A stretch of 64,000 nt of DNA from NCBI RefSeq assembly GCF_010671565.1, contig NZ_JAABOQ010000001.1, forward strand, positions 682,001-746,000, written 5' to 3'. Source of the stretch: Spongiivirga citrea (lineage in GTDB: Bacteria; Bacteroidota; Bacteroidia; Flavobacteriales; Flavobacteriaceae). Below the pieces are notes generated by a model. The model was not told the origin of the DNA. It ran no database searches and saw nothing but the letters and a program-made list of their open reading frames with translations. Below, in pieces: positions 1 to 9,159 of this stretch. Position numbers and translations under genes: made by a program. The first letter of the stretch is position 1; every line of letters starts with the position of its first letter.

Positions 1-57
1 AAAAATGGTGCCATCGGCTAATAAAATAAGGGCTTTTTTTCTTGATTGGTACTTCAT
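1..57 (-). CDS. carA: carbamoyl-phosphate synthase small subunit, N-terminal fragment (partial)
   Basis: Only the first 19 codons lie in the window; the gene runs off the left edge. The translation begins MKYQSRKKALILLADGTIF, the usual start of the glutamine amidotransferase subunit of carbamoyl-phosphate synthase, which supplies carbamoyl phosphate for pyrimidine and arginine synthesis. The ATG is read from CAT at 55-57. The gene follows rplQ on the same strand, but a terminator lies between them, so it probably has its own promoter. The identification rests on a short N-terminus and would need the rest of the gene to be certain. Confidence 0.7.
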   Translation of the reverse strand, partial: MKYQSRKKALILLADGTIF

Positions 58-93
58 CTTGTTGTGCTGTTTTATTCTATTTCAATTTGTATT

Positions 94-123
94 CAAAAAT
101 CTCGTCAATACACGAGCTGCAAT
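94..123 (-). promoter_or_regulatory. weak candidate promoter for carA
   Basis: On the minus strand an ATTG (120-123) is followed after 18 nt by GATTTTTG (94-101). This is one mismatch in each half from the Bacteroidota consensus TTTG-N17-20-TAnnTTTG. It sits about 37 nt before the carA start and after the rplQ terminator. A 5-bp inverted repeat, CTCGT/ACGAG at 101-116, lies between the two boxes. Confidence 0.3.
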
Positions 124-164
124 TTATTTTTAAACATTAACCGTTTTCGGTTACAAAAAAACAT

Positions 165-199
165 AAAAAAAAGGATAAACTTAAAAGCTTATCCTTTTT
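165..199 (-). terminator. terminator of the ribosomal superoperon
   Basis: Downstream of rplQ on the minus strand AAAGGATAAGC and GTTTATCCTTT form an 11-bp stem with one G-U pair around a 6-nt loop, followed by a run of T. It marks the end of the long ribosomal protein operon and separates it from carA. Confidence 0.75.
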
Positions 200-220
200 G
201 ATATTAACGAATAATGTTCA

Positions 221-805
221 TTACTCTTTCGTTTCTTCAGCGTTGTCGTCTGCTTTAGGCTCTTCTGCTGGAGCTTCTTCAGCTTTCGTTTCTTCTACAG
301 CTTCTGCTTTCGCCTCAGTTGCAGTTTCTTCAACTTCTGCTTTTACTTCTTCTACTGTCTCTTCAACCGCGACAGGAGCATCAGCTTTTTTCTTAGAACG
401 GCTACGACGTGATTTCTTCTTAGCGGGTGTTCCAGACGTGTAGGTCTCGTTAAAGTCTACCAACTCGATCATTGCCATTGAAGCGTTATCACCTAAACGA
501 TTTCCCATTTTAATGATACGTGTGTATCCCCCTGGGCGATCGCCAACCTTTGTTGCTACTTCTCTAAAAAGTTCACCAACAGCTTCTTTTTGTCTTAAGT
601 AACTAAATACTATACGACGGTTGTGCGTAGTGTCTTCTTTAGATTTTGTAACTAGCGGCTCTACAAATTGCTTTAATGCCTTTGCTTTCGCCACTGTTGT
701 ATTTATGCGCTTGTGCTCAATTAATGAACAAGCCATATTGGCCAACATCGCTTTTCTATGCGCTGTTTTACGACCTAAATGATTAAATTTCTTTCCGTGT
801 CTCAT
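221..805 (-). CDS. rplQ: 50S ribosomal protein L17 with acidic C-terminal extension
   Basis: L17 of the large ribosomal subunit. The conserved core (residues 1 to about 122) starts [13 protein letters not shown] and contains the [10 protein letters not shown] segment. Residues 127-140 are a basic linker rich in Lys, Arg and Ser, and residues 141-194 are a low-complexity tail rich in Ala, Glu and Lys that lies outside the L17 fold. It makes the protein 194 residues long against about 120-130 in most bacteria. It is the last gene of the superoperon, 61 nt after rpoA, and is followed by a terminator. The core assignment is certain; the role of the tail is unknown. Confidence 0.97.
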   Translation of the reverse strand: MRHGKKFNHLGRKTAHRKAMLANMACSLIEHKRINTTVAKAKALKQFVEPLVTKSKEDTTHNRRIVFSYLRQKEAVGELFREVATKVGDRPGGYTRIIKMGNRLGDNASMAMIELVDFNETYTSGTPAKKKSRRSRSKKKADAPVAVEETVEEVKAEVEETATEAKAEAVEETKAEEAPAEEPKADDNAEETKE

Positions 806-830
806 CTTCGTTAGATATGAGATTTTAGAT

Positions 831-850
831 GTTAGATATTAAAATCTAAC
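831..850. repeat. hairpin repeat between rpoA and rplQ
   Basis: GTTAGAT (831-837) and ATCTAAC (844-850) are a perfect 7-bp inverted repeat with a 6-nt loop in the 61-nt rpoA-rplQ gap. The surrounding bases hold further TTAGAT copies. A similar ATTTTAGA/TCTAAAAT hairpin lies between rpmJ and infA. It has no T-run and looks like a small dispersed repeat or an RNA processing or stability element. Confidence 0.5.
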
Positions 851-866
851 TTCTGTAATCTATACG

Positions 867-1859
867 TTAATCCTTGTCTAATTTATATTTGGTAAGGTCC
901 ATACCGAAGTTTAGTCCTTTTACATTTACTAGCTCTTCAAGCTCAGTTAATGATTTTTTACCAAAGTTTCTGAATTTCATTAAATCGTTCTTGTTGAAAG
1001 ATACTAGGTCACCCAATGTATCAACTTCAGCAGCCTTTAAACAGTTTAATGCACGTACTGAAAGATCCATATCAATCAACTTTGTTTTAAGAAGTTGACG
1101 CATATGTAATGACTCTTCATCATAAGTCTCAGTCTGAGCGATTTCATCCGCTTCAAGAGTAATGCGCTCATCAGAGAACAACATGAAGTGGTGAATAAGT
1201 GTTTTAGCAGCTTCGGTTAATGCATCCTTAGGATGGATAGATCCGTCAGAAACGATTTCGAAAACCAATTTTTCGTAGTCAGTTTTTTGCTCAACACGGT
1301 AATTCTCGATGCTGTACTTTACATTCTTAATTGGAGTGTAAATAGAATCGATTGCAATAGTACCGATTGGCGAACTTGACTTTTTGTTCTCTTCAGCAGG
1401 AACATAACCACGACCTTTCTCGATAGTAATGTCCATATTGATGTTTACAGAAGGTTCCATATTACAGATAACCAAGTCTGGATTTAGTACTTGAAAACCT
1501 GAGATGAACTTCTGGAAATCTCCAGCAGTTAACTGCTCTTTTCCTGTTACTGAAATAGCTACTGCTTCGTTGTCAACATCTTCGATTTGACGCTTGAAAC
1601 GAACTTGTTTCAGATTAAGGATGATTTCTGTTACATCTTCTACCACACCATCAATCGTTGAAAATTCGTGATCTACCTTATCCATACGGATTGAGGTGAT
1701 TGCAAATCCTTCAAGTGATGATAACAGCACTCTTCGCAGAGCGTTACCAACTGTCAATCCATATCCAGGTTCAAGTGGACGGAATTCGAATTTTCCTTCG
1801 AATTCAGATGAATCGATCATGATAACCTTATCCGGCTTTTGAAAATTTAGTAATGCCAT
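867..1859 (-). CDS. rpoA: DNA-directed RNA polymerase subunit alpha
   Basis: Alpha subunit of RNA polymerase, 330 residues, the usual length. The N-terminal assembly domain (about 1-235) shows [19 protein letters not shown] and the VLLSSLEG segment used in dimerisation. The C-terminal domain (about 250-330) contains the helix-hairpin-helix [15 protein letters not shown], which contacts UP elements and activators. It lies between rpsD (21 nt upstream) and rplQ, the usual order of the alpha operon. Confidence 0.98.
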   Translation of the reverse strand: MALLNFQKPDKVIMIDSSEFEGKFEFRPLEPGYGLTVGNALRRVLLSSLEGFAITSIRMDKVDHEFSTIDGVVEDVTEIILNLKQVRFKRQIEDVDNEAVAISVTGKEQLTAGDFQKFISGFQVLNPDLVICNMEPSVNINMDITIEKGRGYVPAEENKKSSSPIGTIAIDSIYTPIKNVKYSIENYRVEQKTDYEKLVFEIVSDGSIHPKDALTEAAKTLIHHFMLFSDERITLEADEIAQTETYDEESLHMRQLLKTKLIDMDLSVRALNCLKAAEVDTLGDLVSFNKNDLMKFRNFGKKSLTELEELVNVKGLNFGMDLTKYKLDKD

Positions 1860-1879
1860 AATTTAGTTGTGGTAAATTA

Positions 1880-2485
1880 TTATTTAGAATACAATTCGAC
1901 GATTAGTTGCTCTTTAATGTTTTCTGGAATTTGAAGACGCTGAGGAATAGTAACAAACGTTCCTTCTTTCTTTTCAGAATTCCAAGTAATCCATTCGTAA
2001 ACGCTACTGTTTGATTGTAAAGCATCTTCAATAGCCACTAACGATTTTGATTTTTCTCTTACAGCAACAACATCACCAGGTTTTAATGAGTATGATGGAA
2101 TGTTTACCAAGTTACCATTAACCGTAATGTGTCTGTGCGATACTAACTGACGAGCACCACGTCTTGACTTAGAGATACCCATACGGTATACTACGTTGTC
2201 TAGACGACGCTCACAAAGTTGCAATAATACCTCACCGGTTACGTCATTACTACGCTTTGCTTTTTCGAACAAATTGCGGAATTGACGCTCTAAAATACCA
2301 TAAGTGTATTTTGCTTTTTGCTTTTCCATTAACTGAACAGCGTACTCAGATTTTTTTCCACGACGACGGTTGTTACCGTGCTGCCCTGGAGGGTAATTTC
2401 TTTTTTCGAACGACTTATCGTCTCCGAAGATCGCTTCGCCAAATTTACGAGCGATTTTAGTTTTTGGACCAGTATATCTTGCCAT
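1880..2485 (-). CDS. rpsD: 30S ribosomal protein S4, zinc-free form
   Basis: S4 is a primary 16S rRNA binding protein that nucleates assembly of the small subunit. The 201-residue sequence has the [17 protein letters not shown] start and an S4 RNA-binding domain at about 94-155 ([20 protein letters not shown]). The N-terminus lacks the Cys cluster of zinc-binding S4 proteins. S4 represses its own operon in several bacteria, and a strong stem-loop occupies the 79-nt gap just upstream, so autoregulation at that site is plausible but inferred. Confidence 0.98.
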   Translation of the reverse strand: MARYTGPKTKIARKFGEAIFGDDKSFEKRNYPPGQHGNNRRRGKKSEYAVQLMEKQKAKYTYGILERQFRNLFEKAKRSNDVTGEVLLQLCERRLDNVVYRMGISKSRRGARQLVSHRHITVNGNLVNIPSYSLKPGDVVAVREKSKSLVAIEDALQSNSSVYEWITWNSEKKEGTFVTIPQRLQIPENIKEQLIVELYSK

Positions 2486-2499
2486 TTCTAAAATTTAAA

Positions 2500-2550
2500 A
2501 AGTGGGGTTATGAATTAAGGTCTCTTTCCTTCGATAACCTAGTTCCACTT
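2500..2550 (-). promoter_or_regulatory. stem-loop leader before rpsD (candidate S4 autoregulatory site or attenuator)
   Basis: Between rpsK and rpsD the minus-strand RNA can form AAGTGG/CCACTT (outer, 6 bp), a 5-nt bulge AACTA on one side, GGTTAT/ATAACC (middle, 6 bp) and AAGG/CCTT (inner). Both outer helices are perfect. The structure is followed by TTTTTAAATTTT about 15 nt before the rpsD ATG. This fits either a translational operator or an attenuator. No function is shown by the sequence alone. Confidence 0.5.
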
Positions 2551-2564
2551 CGATTTATACTTAA

Positions 2565-2948
2565 TTAAACTCGACGTCTTTTTGGTGGACGACAACCATT
2601 GTGTGGTAATGGAGTAACATCGATAATCTCAGTTACCTCAATACCATTATTGTGTAAGGTTCTAATTGCCGATTCACGACCGTTACCAGGACCTTTTACA
2701 TATACTTTTACTTTTCTTAGTCCAGCTTCGTGTGCTACTTTTGCACAATCTTCGGCTGCTAACTGCGCTGCGTATGGTGTGTTCTTTTTAGAACCACGGA
2801 AACCCATTTTACCGGCAGATGACCAAGAAATTACATCACCTTTTTTGTTGGTAAGTGATACAATGATGTTATTGAATGAAGCAGTAACATATGCCTGACC
2901 AACTGACTCAATAACCACTTTACGTTTTTTTGCTGCTGACTTTGCCAT
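2565..2948 (-). CDS. rpsK: 30S ribosomal protein S11
   Basis: S11 forms part of the platform of the small subunit near the E-site mRNA path. Residues 1-127 match the family throughout, including [10 protein letters not shown], the [13 protein letters not shown] segment and the diagnostic C-terminus [18 protein letters not shown]. It is 12 nt downstream of rpsM. The gap to the next gene, rpsD, is unusually long for this operon (79 nt) and structured. Confidence 0.98.
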   Translation of the reverse strand: MAKSAAKKRKVVIESVGQAYVTASFNNIIVSLTNKKGDVISWSSAGKMGFRGSKKNTPYAAQLAAEDCAKVAHEAGLRKVKVYVKGPGNGRESAIRTLHNNGIEVTEIIDVTPLPHNGCRPPKRRRV

Positions 2949-2960
2949 AACTACTACTTA

Positions 2961-3335
2961 TTATTTAGTTGCTTTTTTCTTGTTAGCAACCGTTTTACGC
3001 TTACCTTTTCTTGTACGTGAGTTGTTTTTGGTACGCTGACCACGTAATGGAAGACCAGAACGGTGGCGAATACCACGGTAACAACCAATATCCATTAAAC
3101 GTTTGATGTTTAACTGAACTTCTGAACGTAATTCACCTTCGATGGTATAAGTACCTACAGCTTCACGAATACGACCAATTTCGTCATCCGACCAATCTGA
3201 TACTTTAGTACTTTCATCTACTTTTGCAGCTTTCAAGATCTCTTGCGCTCTGCTTTTTCCGATACCAAAGATGTAGGTTAATGCGATAACCCCTCTTTTT
3301 TGCTTTGGTACATCTACTCCTGCGATTCTAGCCAT
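2961..3335 (-). CDS. rpsM: 30S ribosomal protein S13
   Basis: S13 in the head of the small subunit contacts the P-site tRNA and L5 across bridge B1b. The 124-residue protein begins [15 protein letters not shown], has the [10 protein letters not shown] helix-two-turn-helix region and the conserved [18 protein letters not shown] tail, ending in a Lys-rich extension. The rpmJ stop codon lies 3 nt upstream, so the two genes are certainly cotranscribed. Confidence 0.98.
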   Translation of the reverse strand: MARIAGVDVPKQKRGVIALTYIFGIGKSRAQEILKAAKVDESTKVSDWSDDEIGRIREAVGTYTIEGELRSEVQLNIKRLMDIGCYRGIRHRSGLPLRGQRTKNNSRTRKGKRKTVANKKKATK

Positions 3336-3338
3336 AAC

Positions 3339-3455
3339 TTACCCTTGTCTTTGTTTAAATCTAGGATTCTTTTTATTAATTACGTACAATCTTCCCTTAC
3401 GACGCACAATCTTGCACTCGGGACTTCTCTTTTTTACTGATGCTCTTACTTTCAT
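3339..3455 (-). CDS. rpmJ: 50S ribosomal protein L36, zinc-free form
   Basis: This is a 38-codon gene translating as [19 protein letters not shown] followed by [19 protein letters not shown], a full-length L36. The usual zinc ligands of the Cys-containing form (Cys11, Cys14, Cys27, His32) are reduced to a single Cys at position 14, so it is the C-minus paralogue type that does not bind zinc. It lies between infA and rpsM, the standard position. The gap to infA (53 nt) contains an inverted repeat. Confidence 0.95.
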   Translation of the reverse strand: MKVRASVKKRSPECKIVRRKGRLYVINKKNPRFKQRQG

Positions 3456-3469
3456 CGTTGTCTATTTAT

Positions 3470-3497
3470 GATTTTAGAAATACGATTATCTAAAATC
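3470..3497. repeat. hairpin repeat between infA and rpmJ
   Basis: GATTTTAGA (3470-3478) and TCTAAAATC (3489-3497) form a perfect 9-bp inverted repeat with a 10-nt loop. It fills most of the infA-rpmJ gap and shares the TTTTAGA core with the hairpin between rpoA and rplQ. It lacks a T-run, so it is not an obvious terminator. Confidence 0.5.
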
Positions 3498-3508
3498 TAA
3501 TATCTTTA

Positions 3509-3724
3509 TTAGTATCTATAAGTAATTCTTGCTTTGGTCAAGTCGTATGGACTCATTTCCAATTTCACCTTATCACCTGGTAACAACTTAATGTAATGCA
3601 TACGCATTTTACCAGAAATGTGAGCGGTTACTACGTGACCGTTTTCTAGTTCGACACGAAACATTGCGTTTGACAATGCTTCGATAATCGTTCCGTCTTG
3701 TTCTATTGCTGCTTGTTTAGCCAT
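3509..3724 (-). CDS. infA: translation initiation factor IF-1
   Basis: IF-1 binds the ribosomal A site during initiation and assists IF-2 and IF-3. The 71-residue protein is a single OB fold of the S1 type, with the conserved [20 protein letters not shown] stretch and the [20 protein letters not shown] strand region. It starts directly after secY (2-nt gap) with no map or adk gene between them, which differs from many other phyla. Confidence 0.98.
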   Translation of the reverse strand: MAKQAAIEQDGTIIEALSNAMFRVELENGHVVTAHISGKMRMHYIKLLPGDKVKLEMSPYDLTKARITYRY

Positions 3725-3726
3725 AA

Positions 3727-5085
3727 TTATGCAACTACTTTTCTATTTTTTCCGGTTTTCATCAAACCATCATAGTGGCGATTAAGCAAATATGCATTAA
3801 CCTGCTGCATGGTATCGATTGCAACTCCAACCATGATTAATAATGAGGTACCACCATAAAATAGTCCCCAGTTAGGCTGCACTCCCATTAAATTAACCGC
3901 AAAGGCAGGAAAAATAGCAATAGCTGCTAAAAATATCGAACCTGGCAGTGTAATTTGAGACATGATCTTATCTAGATACTCAGAAGTTTCAGTACCCGGA
4001 CGAATACCAGGAATAAAACCACCGCTGCGTTTAAGATCATCAGCCATTTTGTTTGTAGGTACCGTAATTGCAGTATAGAAATATGTAAACACAATTATTA
4101 ATAAAGCAAACACAAGGTTGTACCAGAAACCAAACATATTATTACCAAAGTTGGTTTGTAACCATTGACCAACATTAGAATCTTTTAAGAAAGATGCACT
4201 ACCGATTAATCCAGGAACAAACATAATTGCTTGTGCAAAGATAATTGGCATTACACCTGATGCATTTAATTTTAGTGGAATGTATTGACGGCTTCCCATT
4301 ACATTGCGCTCATAACCACCTGAAGCAGTACGACGCGCATATTGTACTGGTATTTGGCGAACCGCCATTACCAACAATACACTTAACAAAATAATGATCA
4401 ACCATACTACTACTTCAATTAGTACAAGCATCCATCCGCCGTTACCAGCACCTAATCTAGCAACAACTTCTTGAACGAAGAACTGTGGAAGTGTCGCAAT
4501 AATACCTACCATAATTAAGATAGAAATACCATTACCAATACCTTTATCAGTAATTTTTTCTCCTAACCACATTGCAAAAACACAACCGGTTACAAGAATT
4601 AATACTGATGGAATCAACCAATCTAAACCACGACCCATAATGAATGCACTTTCGTCAACTCCTAAAGTACCAAGACTTAATAAGTATGAAGGCGCTTGTA
4701 CCAAACAGATACCAATGGTTAACCAACGTGTTATTTGATTGATCTTTTTACGACCACTTTCACCCTCTTTTTGTAGCTTTTGCAAATAAGGTATAGCAAT
4801 ACCCATTAACTGCACCACAATCGACGCAGAAATGTATGGCATAATACCTAATGCGAATACAGATACATTTGATAAGGCACCACCAGTAAATGCATTAAGC
4901 AATCCACCAATACCACCATCAAAGTTATCACTAAAAGCCGACCCTAAAAGAGAGCTATCAACACCAGGAAGTGCTACTCGCGTACCGAAACGGTATACTA
5001 GTAAAAGACCCAACGTAATCATAATACGATTACGTAGTTCTTCAATCTTCCAGATGTTTGATATAGTTTCTACTAATTTCTTCAT
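3727..5085 (-). CDS. secY: preprotein translocase subunit SecY
   Basis: SecY is the channel of the Sec translocon in the inner membrane. The 452-residue sequence is strongly hydrophobic, with about ten membrane segments, the N-terminal region [20 protein letters not shown], the cytoplasmic loop around [11 protein letters not shown] and the [11 protein letters not shown] segment. It lies between rplO and infA, its normal position in the spc operon. Length and context match the family fully. Confidence 0.98.
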   Translation of the reverse strand: MKKLVETISNIWKIEELRNRIMITLGLLLVYRFGTRVALPGVDSSLLGSAFSDNFDGGIGGLLNAFTGGALSNVSVFALGIMPYISASIVVQLMGIAIPYLQKLQKEGESGRKKINQITRWLTIGICLVQAPSYLLSLGTLGVDESAFIMGRGLDWLIPSVLILVTGCVFAMWLGEKITDKGIGNGISILIMVGIIATLPQFFVQEVVARLGAGNGGWMLVLIEVVVWLIIILLSVLLVMAVRQIPVQYARRTASGGYERNVMGSRQYIPLKLNASGVMPIIFAQAIMFVPGLIGSASFLKDSNVGQWLQTNFGNNMFGFWYNLVFALLIIVFTYFYTAITVPTNKMADDLKRSGGFIPGIRPGTETSEYLDKIMSQITLPGSIFLAAIAIFPAFAVNLMGVQPNWGLFYGGTSLLIMVGVAIDTMQQVNAYLLNRHYDGLMKTGKNRKVVA

Positions 5086-5098
5086 TCTAAACGATCAA

Positions 5099-5551
5099 TT
5101 ACAATGTTACAGCTTCTCCGCCTGCTTTTTCGATAGCAGCTTTTGCTGTAGCAGTAAATTTATGTACGGTTATTTTTAAAGAAGCTTTTAATTCACCTCT
5201 TCCTAAAATCTTAACCAAGTCATTTTTACCAGCCATACGGTTTTCAACCAATACGTCCATGTTCACAACATCTTTGATTACACCTGCATCTACCGCTTCT
5301 TGTAAACGATCTAAATTGATACCTGTGTACTCTTTTCTGTTAATGTTGGTAAAACCAAACTTAGGCACTCGACGTTGTAAAGGCATTTGACCACCTTCAA
5401 AACCGATTTTACGAGAATAACCTGAACGTGACTTAGCACCTTTGTGACCACGTGTAGCGGTACCACCTTTTCCAGAGCCTTGACCACGACCTACTCGTTT
5501 TCCAGCATTTTTTACTGAACCTGCAGCTGGTTTTAAGTTACTTAAATTCAT
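5099..5551 (-). CDS. rplO: 50S ribosomal protein L15
   Basis: L15 is a late-assembling protein of the large subunit. The 150-residue sequence opens with MNLSNLKPAAGSVKNAGKR and has the Gly/Lys-rich GRGQGSGKGGTATRGHKG extension that penetrates the rRNA, followed by the GFEGGQMPLQRRVPKFGF motif. It lies between rpmD and secY, with 12-13 nt gaps on both sides. Confidence 0.98.
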   Translation of the reverse strand: MNLSNLKPAAGSVKNAGKRVGRGQGSGKGGTATRGHKGAKSRSGYSRKIGFEGGQMPLQRRVPKFGFTNINRKEYTGINLDRLQEAVDAGVIKDVVNMDVLVENRMAGKNDLVKILGRGELKASLKITVHKFTATAKAAIEKAGGEAVTL

Positions 5552-5563
5552 AACTCTATATTA

Positions 5564-5746
5564 TTATTTAGTTTCTTCAACAGAAACTAGATGATTAACT
5601 GTTCTTACCATACCAAGAATGTTAGGCGTGTTGTCATGCTCTACTACTTGGCCAATTTTACGCAAACCTAAAGCCTCTAACGTTCTCTTTTGATTCTGAG
5701 GACGTCCGATTCCGCTTTTTACTTGCTTTACCTTGATCTTTGCCAT
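5564..5746 (-). CDS. rpmD: 50S ribosomal protein L30
   Basis: L30 is a small peripheral protein of the large subunit. The 60 residues (AKIKVKQVKSGIGRP, then RTLEALGLRKIGQVVEHDN) match the bacterial family at full length. It lies 14 nt after rpsE and 12 nt before rplO, the normal order. Confidence 0.97.
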   Translation of the reverse strand: MAKIKVKQVKSGIGRPQNQKRTLEALGLRKIGQVVEHDNTPNILGMVRTVNHLVSVEETK

Positions 5747-5760
5747 CTCTATTCTTAGTC

Positions 5761-6285
5761 TTAAGCGTTAAATACTTTTTCTACTGAAATACCACGTTGC
5801 TTAGCAATCGTACGAGCATCTCTTAACTGTAATAAAGCATCGAAAGTTGCTTTTACCACATTATGCGGGTTTGATGAACCTTGTGATTTTGAAAGTACAT
5901 CATGTACACCTACTGCTTCTAATACCGCACGAACGGCACCACCAGCAATTACTCCTGTACCAGGAGAAGCAGGCTTGATAAATACACGTGCACCACCAAA
6001 TTTACCTTTTTGTTCGTGTGGTACTGTTCCTTTTACTAAAGGAATACGTACTAGGTTTTTCTTAGCATCTTCAACTGCTTTAGAAATTGCTTCAGCAACT
6101 TCTTTAGATTTACCTAGACCGTGACCTACTACACCGTTTTCATCACCAACCACAACGATTGCTGAGAAACCGAATGCACGACCACCTTTAGTTACTTTGG
6201 TTACACGTTGTACACCAACTAAACGATCTTTTAATTCAAGTCCGCCCGGTTTTACTGTCTCTGCACTTTTATATTTCTGAAACAT
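5761..6285 (-). CDS. rpsE: 30S ribosomal protein S5
   Basis: S5 lies at the mRNA entry site and affects decoding fidelity and helicase activity. The 174-residue protein has the N-terminal double-stranded-RNA-binding-like domain (about 19-85; [20 protein letters not shown]) and the C-terminal domain with [20 protein letters not shown]. It is downstream of rplR by 5 nt. Nothing unusual is seen. Confidence 0.98.
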   Translation of the reverse strand: MFQKYKSAETVKPGGLELKDRLVGVQRVTKVTKGGRAFGFSAIVVVGDENGVVGHGLGKSKEVAEAISKAVEDAKKNLVRIPLVKGTVPHEQKGKFGGARVFIKPASPGTGVIAGGAVRAVLEAVGVHDVLSKSQGSSNPHNVVKATFDALLQLRDARTIAKQRGISVEKVFNA

Positions 6286-6290
6286 AATTC

Positions 6291-6647
6291 TTAGAATTTT
6301 AATCCGGCCTCTCTTGCACCGTCTGCTAATGATTTAACTCTACCGTGATACAAGTAACCACCTCTATCGAACGCTACTTTTTCAACACCAGCTTTTGTTG
6401 CTTTTTCAGCAACTGCCTTACCTACTAGTGTAGCGATCTCAGTTTTATTACCCTTTGCTTTTGCAATCTCTTTGTCTCTTGACGAGGCTGATGCTAGAGT
6501 TACCCCATTTACATCGTCGATTACTTGAGCGTATATTTCTTTGTTGCTTCTAAAAACAGCAAGCCTTGGTGTTGTTGCAGTACCAGAAATAGTTTTTCTG
6601 ATTCTATAACGAAGACGCTGTCTTCTATCAGTTCTTGATAATGCCAT
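6291..6647 (-). CDS. rplR: 50S ribosomal protein L18
   Basis: L18 binds 5S rRNA together with L5 and L25 in the central protuberance. The 118 residues show the family pattern: a basic N-terminus ([17 protein letters not shown]), the [18 protein letters not shown] strand pair and the C-terminal [20 protein letters not shown] motif. Gaps to neighbours are 11 and 5 nt. Confidence 0.98.
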   Translation of the reverse strand: MALSRTDRRQRLRYRIRKTISGTATTPRLAVFRSNKEIYAQVIDDVNGVTLASASSRDKEIAKAKGNKTEIATLVGKAVAEKATKAGVEKVAFDRGGYLYHGRVKSLADGAREAGLKF

Positions 6648-6658
6648 AATACTATTGA

Positions 6659-7201
6659 TTATGCTGATTTACCAGCTTTTCTTCTTATTTGTTCACCTAC
6701 AAACTTCACACCTTTACCTTTATAAGGTTCTGGCTTACGGAAGCCTCTAATTTTCGCTGCTACTTGCCCAACTAATTGCTTGTCATGCGAAGTTAGCTTT
6801 ACGATTGGATTCTTTCCTTTTTCAGATATAGTTTCCACTTTTACCTCAGGAGCAAGGTTTAATACGATGTTATGAGAGAACCCTAAAGCCAAATCTAATT
6901 TTTGACCTTGGTTAGAGGCTCTATACCCTACACCAACAAGCTCAAGCTCTTTTGTGAATCCTTTTGAAACACCTTCAACCATATTATTGATAAGCGAGCG
7001 GTATAAACCGTGCTTAGCTTTATGATCTTTAGATTCCGTAGGACGCTCAAGAACTATATTACCCTCTTCTTGCTTTACAGTAATATCAGCAATTTCTTGC
7101 GTCAATTCGCCAAGCTTACCTTTTACAGTAATCGCTCCTTCTTTTATATCTATTGTAACTCCTTCTGGAATTGCAATTGGACTTTTACCTATTCTTGACA
7201 T
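6659..7201 (-). CDS. rplF: 50S ribosomal protein L6
   Basis: L6 lies near the factor-binding site of the large subunit. The 180-residue protein consists of two similar domains (about 1-82 and 83-180). It starts [15 protein letters not shown] and has the C-terminal [12 protein letters not shown] motif that contacts 23S rRNA. It lies between rpsH and rplR as usual. Confidence 0.98.
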   Translation of the reverse strand: MSRIGKSPIAIPEGVTIDIKEGAITVKGKLGELTQEIADITVKQEEGNIVLERPTESKDHKAKHGLYRSLINNMVEGVSKGFTKELELVGVGYRASNQGQKLDLALGFSHNIVLNLAPEVKVETISEKGKNPIVKLTSHDKQLVGQVAAKIRGFRKPEPYKGKGVKFVGEQIRRKAGKSA

Positions 7202-7219
7202 TTCTTTGTCTTTTACTAA

Positions 7220-7618
7220 TTAGTAAACGTAACACAGTACTTCACCACCAACGTTTTCTTTTTGCGCTTGCTTACCTGTCATTACTCCGTGAGAAGTAGA
7301 CACGATTGCAACACCCAAACCGTTTAAAACGCGAGGTAGTTCTTGAGCACCAGCATACTGACGTAAACCTGGTGTACTGATACGTTGAATTTTTTTGATA
7401 ACAGGTTCTTTTGTGAACTTGTCATATTTAAGTGCAATTTTGATATTACCTTGAACGGCATTCTCATCAAACTTATAACTTAAAATAAAACCTTGATCGA
7501 ATAAGATCTTAGTCATATCTTTTTTCAGGTTTGATGCAGGCACTTCTACAACACGGTGTCCAGCTGCGCTGGCGTTACGTATTCTTGTTAAAAAATCTGC
7601 TATAGGATCTGTAAACAT
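7220..7618 (-). CDS. rpsH: 30S ribosomal protein S8
   Basis: S8 binds helix 21 of 16S rRNA early in assembly; in E. coli it represses the spc operon by binding the rplE region. The 132 residues begin MFTDPIADFLTRIRNA and end with the diagnostic STSHGVMTGKQAQKENVGGE segment and CYVY. It lies between rpsN and rplF. No S8-like operator was recognised by eye. Confidence 0.98.
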   Translation of the reverse strand: MFTDPIADFLTRIRNASAAGHRVVEVPASNLKKDMTKILFDQGFILSYKFDENAVQGNIKIALKYDKFTKEPVIKKIQRISTPGLRQYAGAQELPRVLNGLGVAIVSTSHGVMTGKQAQKENVGGEVLCYVY

Positions 7619-7640
7619 TTGTTATCCTTTTAAATCGTTA

Positions 7641-7910
7641 TTACCAACTTGCTTTTCGAACTCCAGGAATTAACCCTTTGTTAGCCATTTCACGGAACAT
7701 TACACGAGAAATACCAAACTGGCGCATATATCCTTTAGGTCTACCTGTTAACTTGCAACGGTTGTGCATACGCACTGGTGAAGCATTTTTAGGCAATTTC
7801 TGCAATGCTTCGTAATCACCTGCCTCTTTTAACGCTTTACGCTTAGCAGCATACTTAGCAACCGTTTTCGCGCGCTTACGTTCGCGGGCTTTCATTGATT
7901 CTTTAGCCAT
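7641..7910 (-). CDS. rpsN: 30S ribosomal protein S14, zinc-free form
   Basis: S14 lies in the head of the small subunit. This is the long form, 89 residues, with a single Cys ([18 protein letters not shown]) in place of the two CxxC pairs of the short zinc-binding form. It is therefore the zinc-independent type, like L36 (3339-3455) and S4 (1880-2485) in this cluster. It lies between rplE (3-nt gap) and rpsH. Confidence 0.97.
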   Translation of the reverse strand: MAKESMKARERKRAKTVAKYAAKRKALKEAGDYEALQKLPKNASPVRMHNRCKLTGRPKGYMRQFGISRVMFREMANKGLIPGVRKASW

Positions 7911-7913
7911 ATA

Positions 7914-8465
7914 CTAGTTCTTTTTAAAAGGTAATCCTAATTCTGTTAATAATGATTTTGCTTCCTTATCGGTATCAGCCGAGGTCACAAACGTAATATC
8001 CATTCCTGAGATGCGGTTTACCTTATCGATATCGATCTCTGGGAAAATAATCTGCTCTGTCACACCTAAGTTGTAATTTCCGCGACCATCAAAACCATTA
8101 GCTTTGATACCTTGAAAATCACGTACCCTTGGTAAGGCAGCAGTTACCAATCTATCTAAAAATTCGTACATACGATCACCACGTAAAGTTACTTTAGCGC
8201 CAATTGGCATACCCTTACGTAATTTGAATGATGCAACATCTTTCTTGGACATCGTTGCAATTGCTTGTTGACCCGTAATTCTGGTCATTTCATCAACTGC
8301 ATAGTCGATTAGTTTTTTATCAGCTACAGCAGCACCAACTCCGCGAGATACAACAATCTTCTGAAGTTTAGGAACCTGCATTACATTTTTGTAACCAAAC
8401 TCTTCTTTAAGAGCGGAAACAACTCTGTCTTTATATTCGTCTTTTAATCTAGGTGTATAACTCAT
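7914..8465 (-). CDS. rplE: 50S ribosomal protein L5
   Basis: L5 binds 5S rRNA and forms bridge B1b with S13. The 183-residue protein has the family segments [39 protein letters not shown] and [11 protein letters not shown]-like residues ([15 protein letters not shown]), then the C-terminal [15 protein letters not shown]. It begins 2 nt after the rplX stop and ends 3 nt before rpsN. Confidence 0.98.
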   Translation of the reverse strand: MSYTPRLKDEYKDRVVSALKEEFGYKNVMQVPKLQKIVVSRGVGAAVADKKLIDYAVDEMTRITGQQAIATMSKKDVASFKLRKGMPIGAKVTLRGDRMYEFLDRLVTAALPRVRDFQGIKANGFDGRGNYNLGVTEQIIFPEIDIDKVNRISGMDITFVTSADTDKEAKSLLTELGLPFKKN

Positions 8466-8467
8466 GA

Positions 8468-8779
8468 CTAGATAACTTCGTTAGATTTTTTTGAATATCT
8501 CACTTTCTTGTCACCTTCCATTTTAAAACCTACACGTGTTGTTTGACCATCAGCGGTTAACAACGATAGGTTTGAAATTTGAATAGGTGCTTCTTTTTCT
8601 ACAATACCACCTTGAGGATTTTGAGCACTTGGCTTGGTATGTTTTTTTACAACATTAATACCCTCAACGATTGCTTTGTTCTTAACACGATCAACGCTTA
8701 GTACTTTTCCTTCTGATCCTTTGTGATCTCCAGCAATTACCTTTACGTTGTCTCCTGATTTTATCTTTAGCTTTGTCAT
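8468..8779 (-). CDS. rplX: 50S ribosomal protein L24
   Basis: L24 initiates assembly of the large subunit near the exit tunnel. The 103 residues carry an N-terminal KOW motif ([18 protein letters not shown]) and the conserved [18 protein letters not shown] segment. It lies between rplN (11-nt gap) and rplE. Confidence 0.98.
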   Translation of the reverse strand: MTKLKIKSGDNVKVIAGDHKGSEGKVLSVDRVKNKAIVEGINVVKKHTKPSAQNPQGGIVEKEAPIQISNLSLLTADGQTTRVGFKMEGDKKVRYSKKSNEVI

Positions 8780-8790
8780 CTTCTCTAAAA

Positions 8791-9159
8791 TTAAAGCACT
8801 TCTGGCGCTAATGATACAATCTTCATAAACTGCTTGTCACGTAACTCACGAGCAACAGGACCGAATACACGAGTACCTCTCATCTCTCCTTGTGGGTTTA
8901 ACAATACACAAGCATTATCATCGAAACGAATGTAAGATCCGTCAGGACGTCTTACTTCTTTCTTGGTACGAACTACTACTGCAGTCGATACAGTTCCCTT
9001 TTTAACACTACCATTTGGGGTAGCATCTTTAACGGTTACTACAATCTTGTCTCCAACAGAAGCATATCTCCTTTTTGTACCTCCTAGCACACGAATCGTA
9101 AGGACTTCCTTAGCTCCGGTGTTGTCTGCTACTTTTAATCTAGATTCTGTTTGTACCAT
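8791..9159 (-). CDS. rplN: 50S ribosomal protein L14
   Basis: L14 forms intersubunit bridges B5 and B8. The 122 residues follow the family throughout: [38 protein letters not shown] and the C-terminal [20 protein letters not shown]. Its ATG overlaps the rpsQ stop by one base (TAATG), indicating translational coupling. Confidence 0.98.
   Translation of the reverse strand: MVQTESRLKVADNTGAKEVLTIRVLGGTKRRYASVGDKIVVTVKDATPNGSVKKGTVSTAVVVRTKKEVRRPDGSYIRFDDNACVLLNPQGEMRGTRVFGPVARELRDKQFMKIVSLAPEVL

Noticed and set aside
198-443. Open frame of 81 codons on the plus strand, rich in Ser and Ala
   Set aside because: It is the antisense of the acidic, Ala/Glu-rich tail of L17; the composition explains the lack of stops and no leader or promoter precedes it.
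2599-2898. 99-codon open frame opposite rpsK
   Set aside because: It lies entirely antisense to a certain ribosomal gene and has no family signature.
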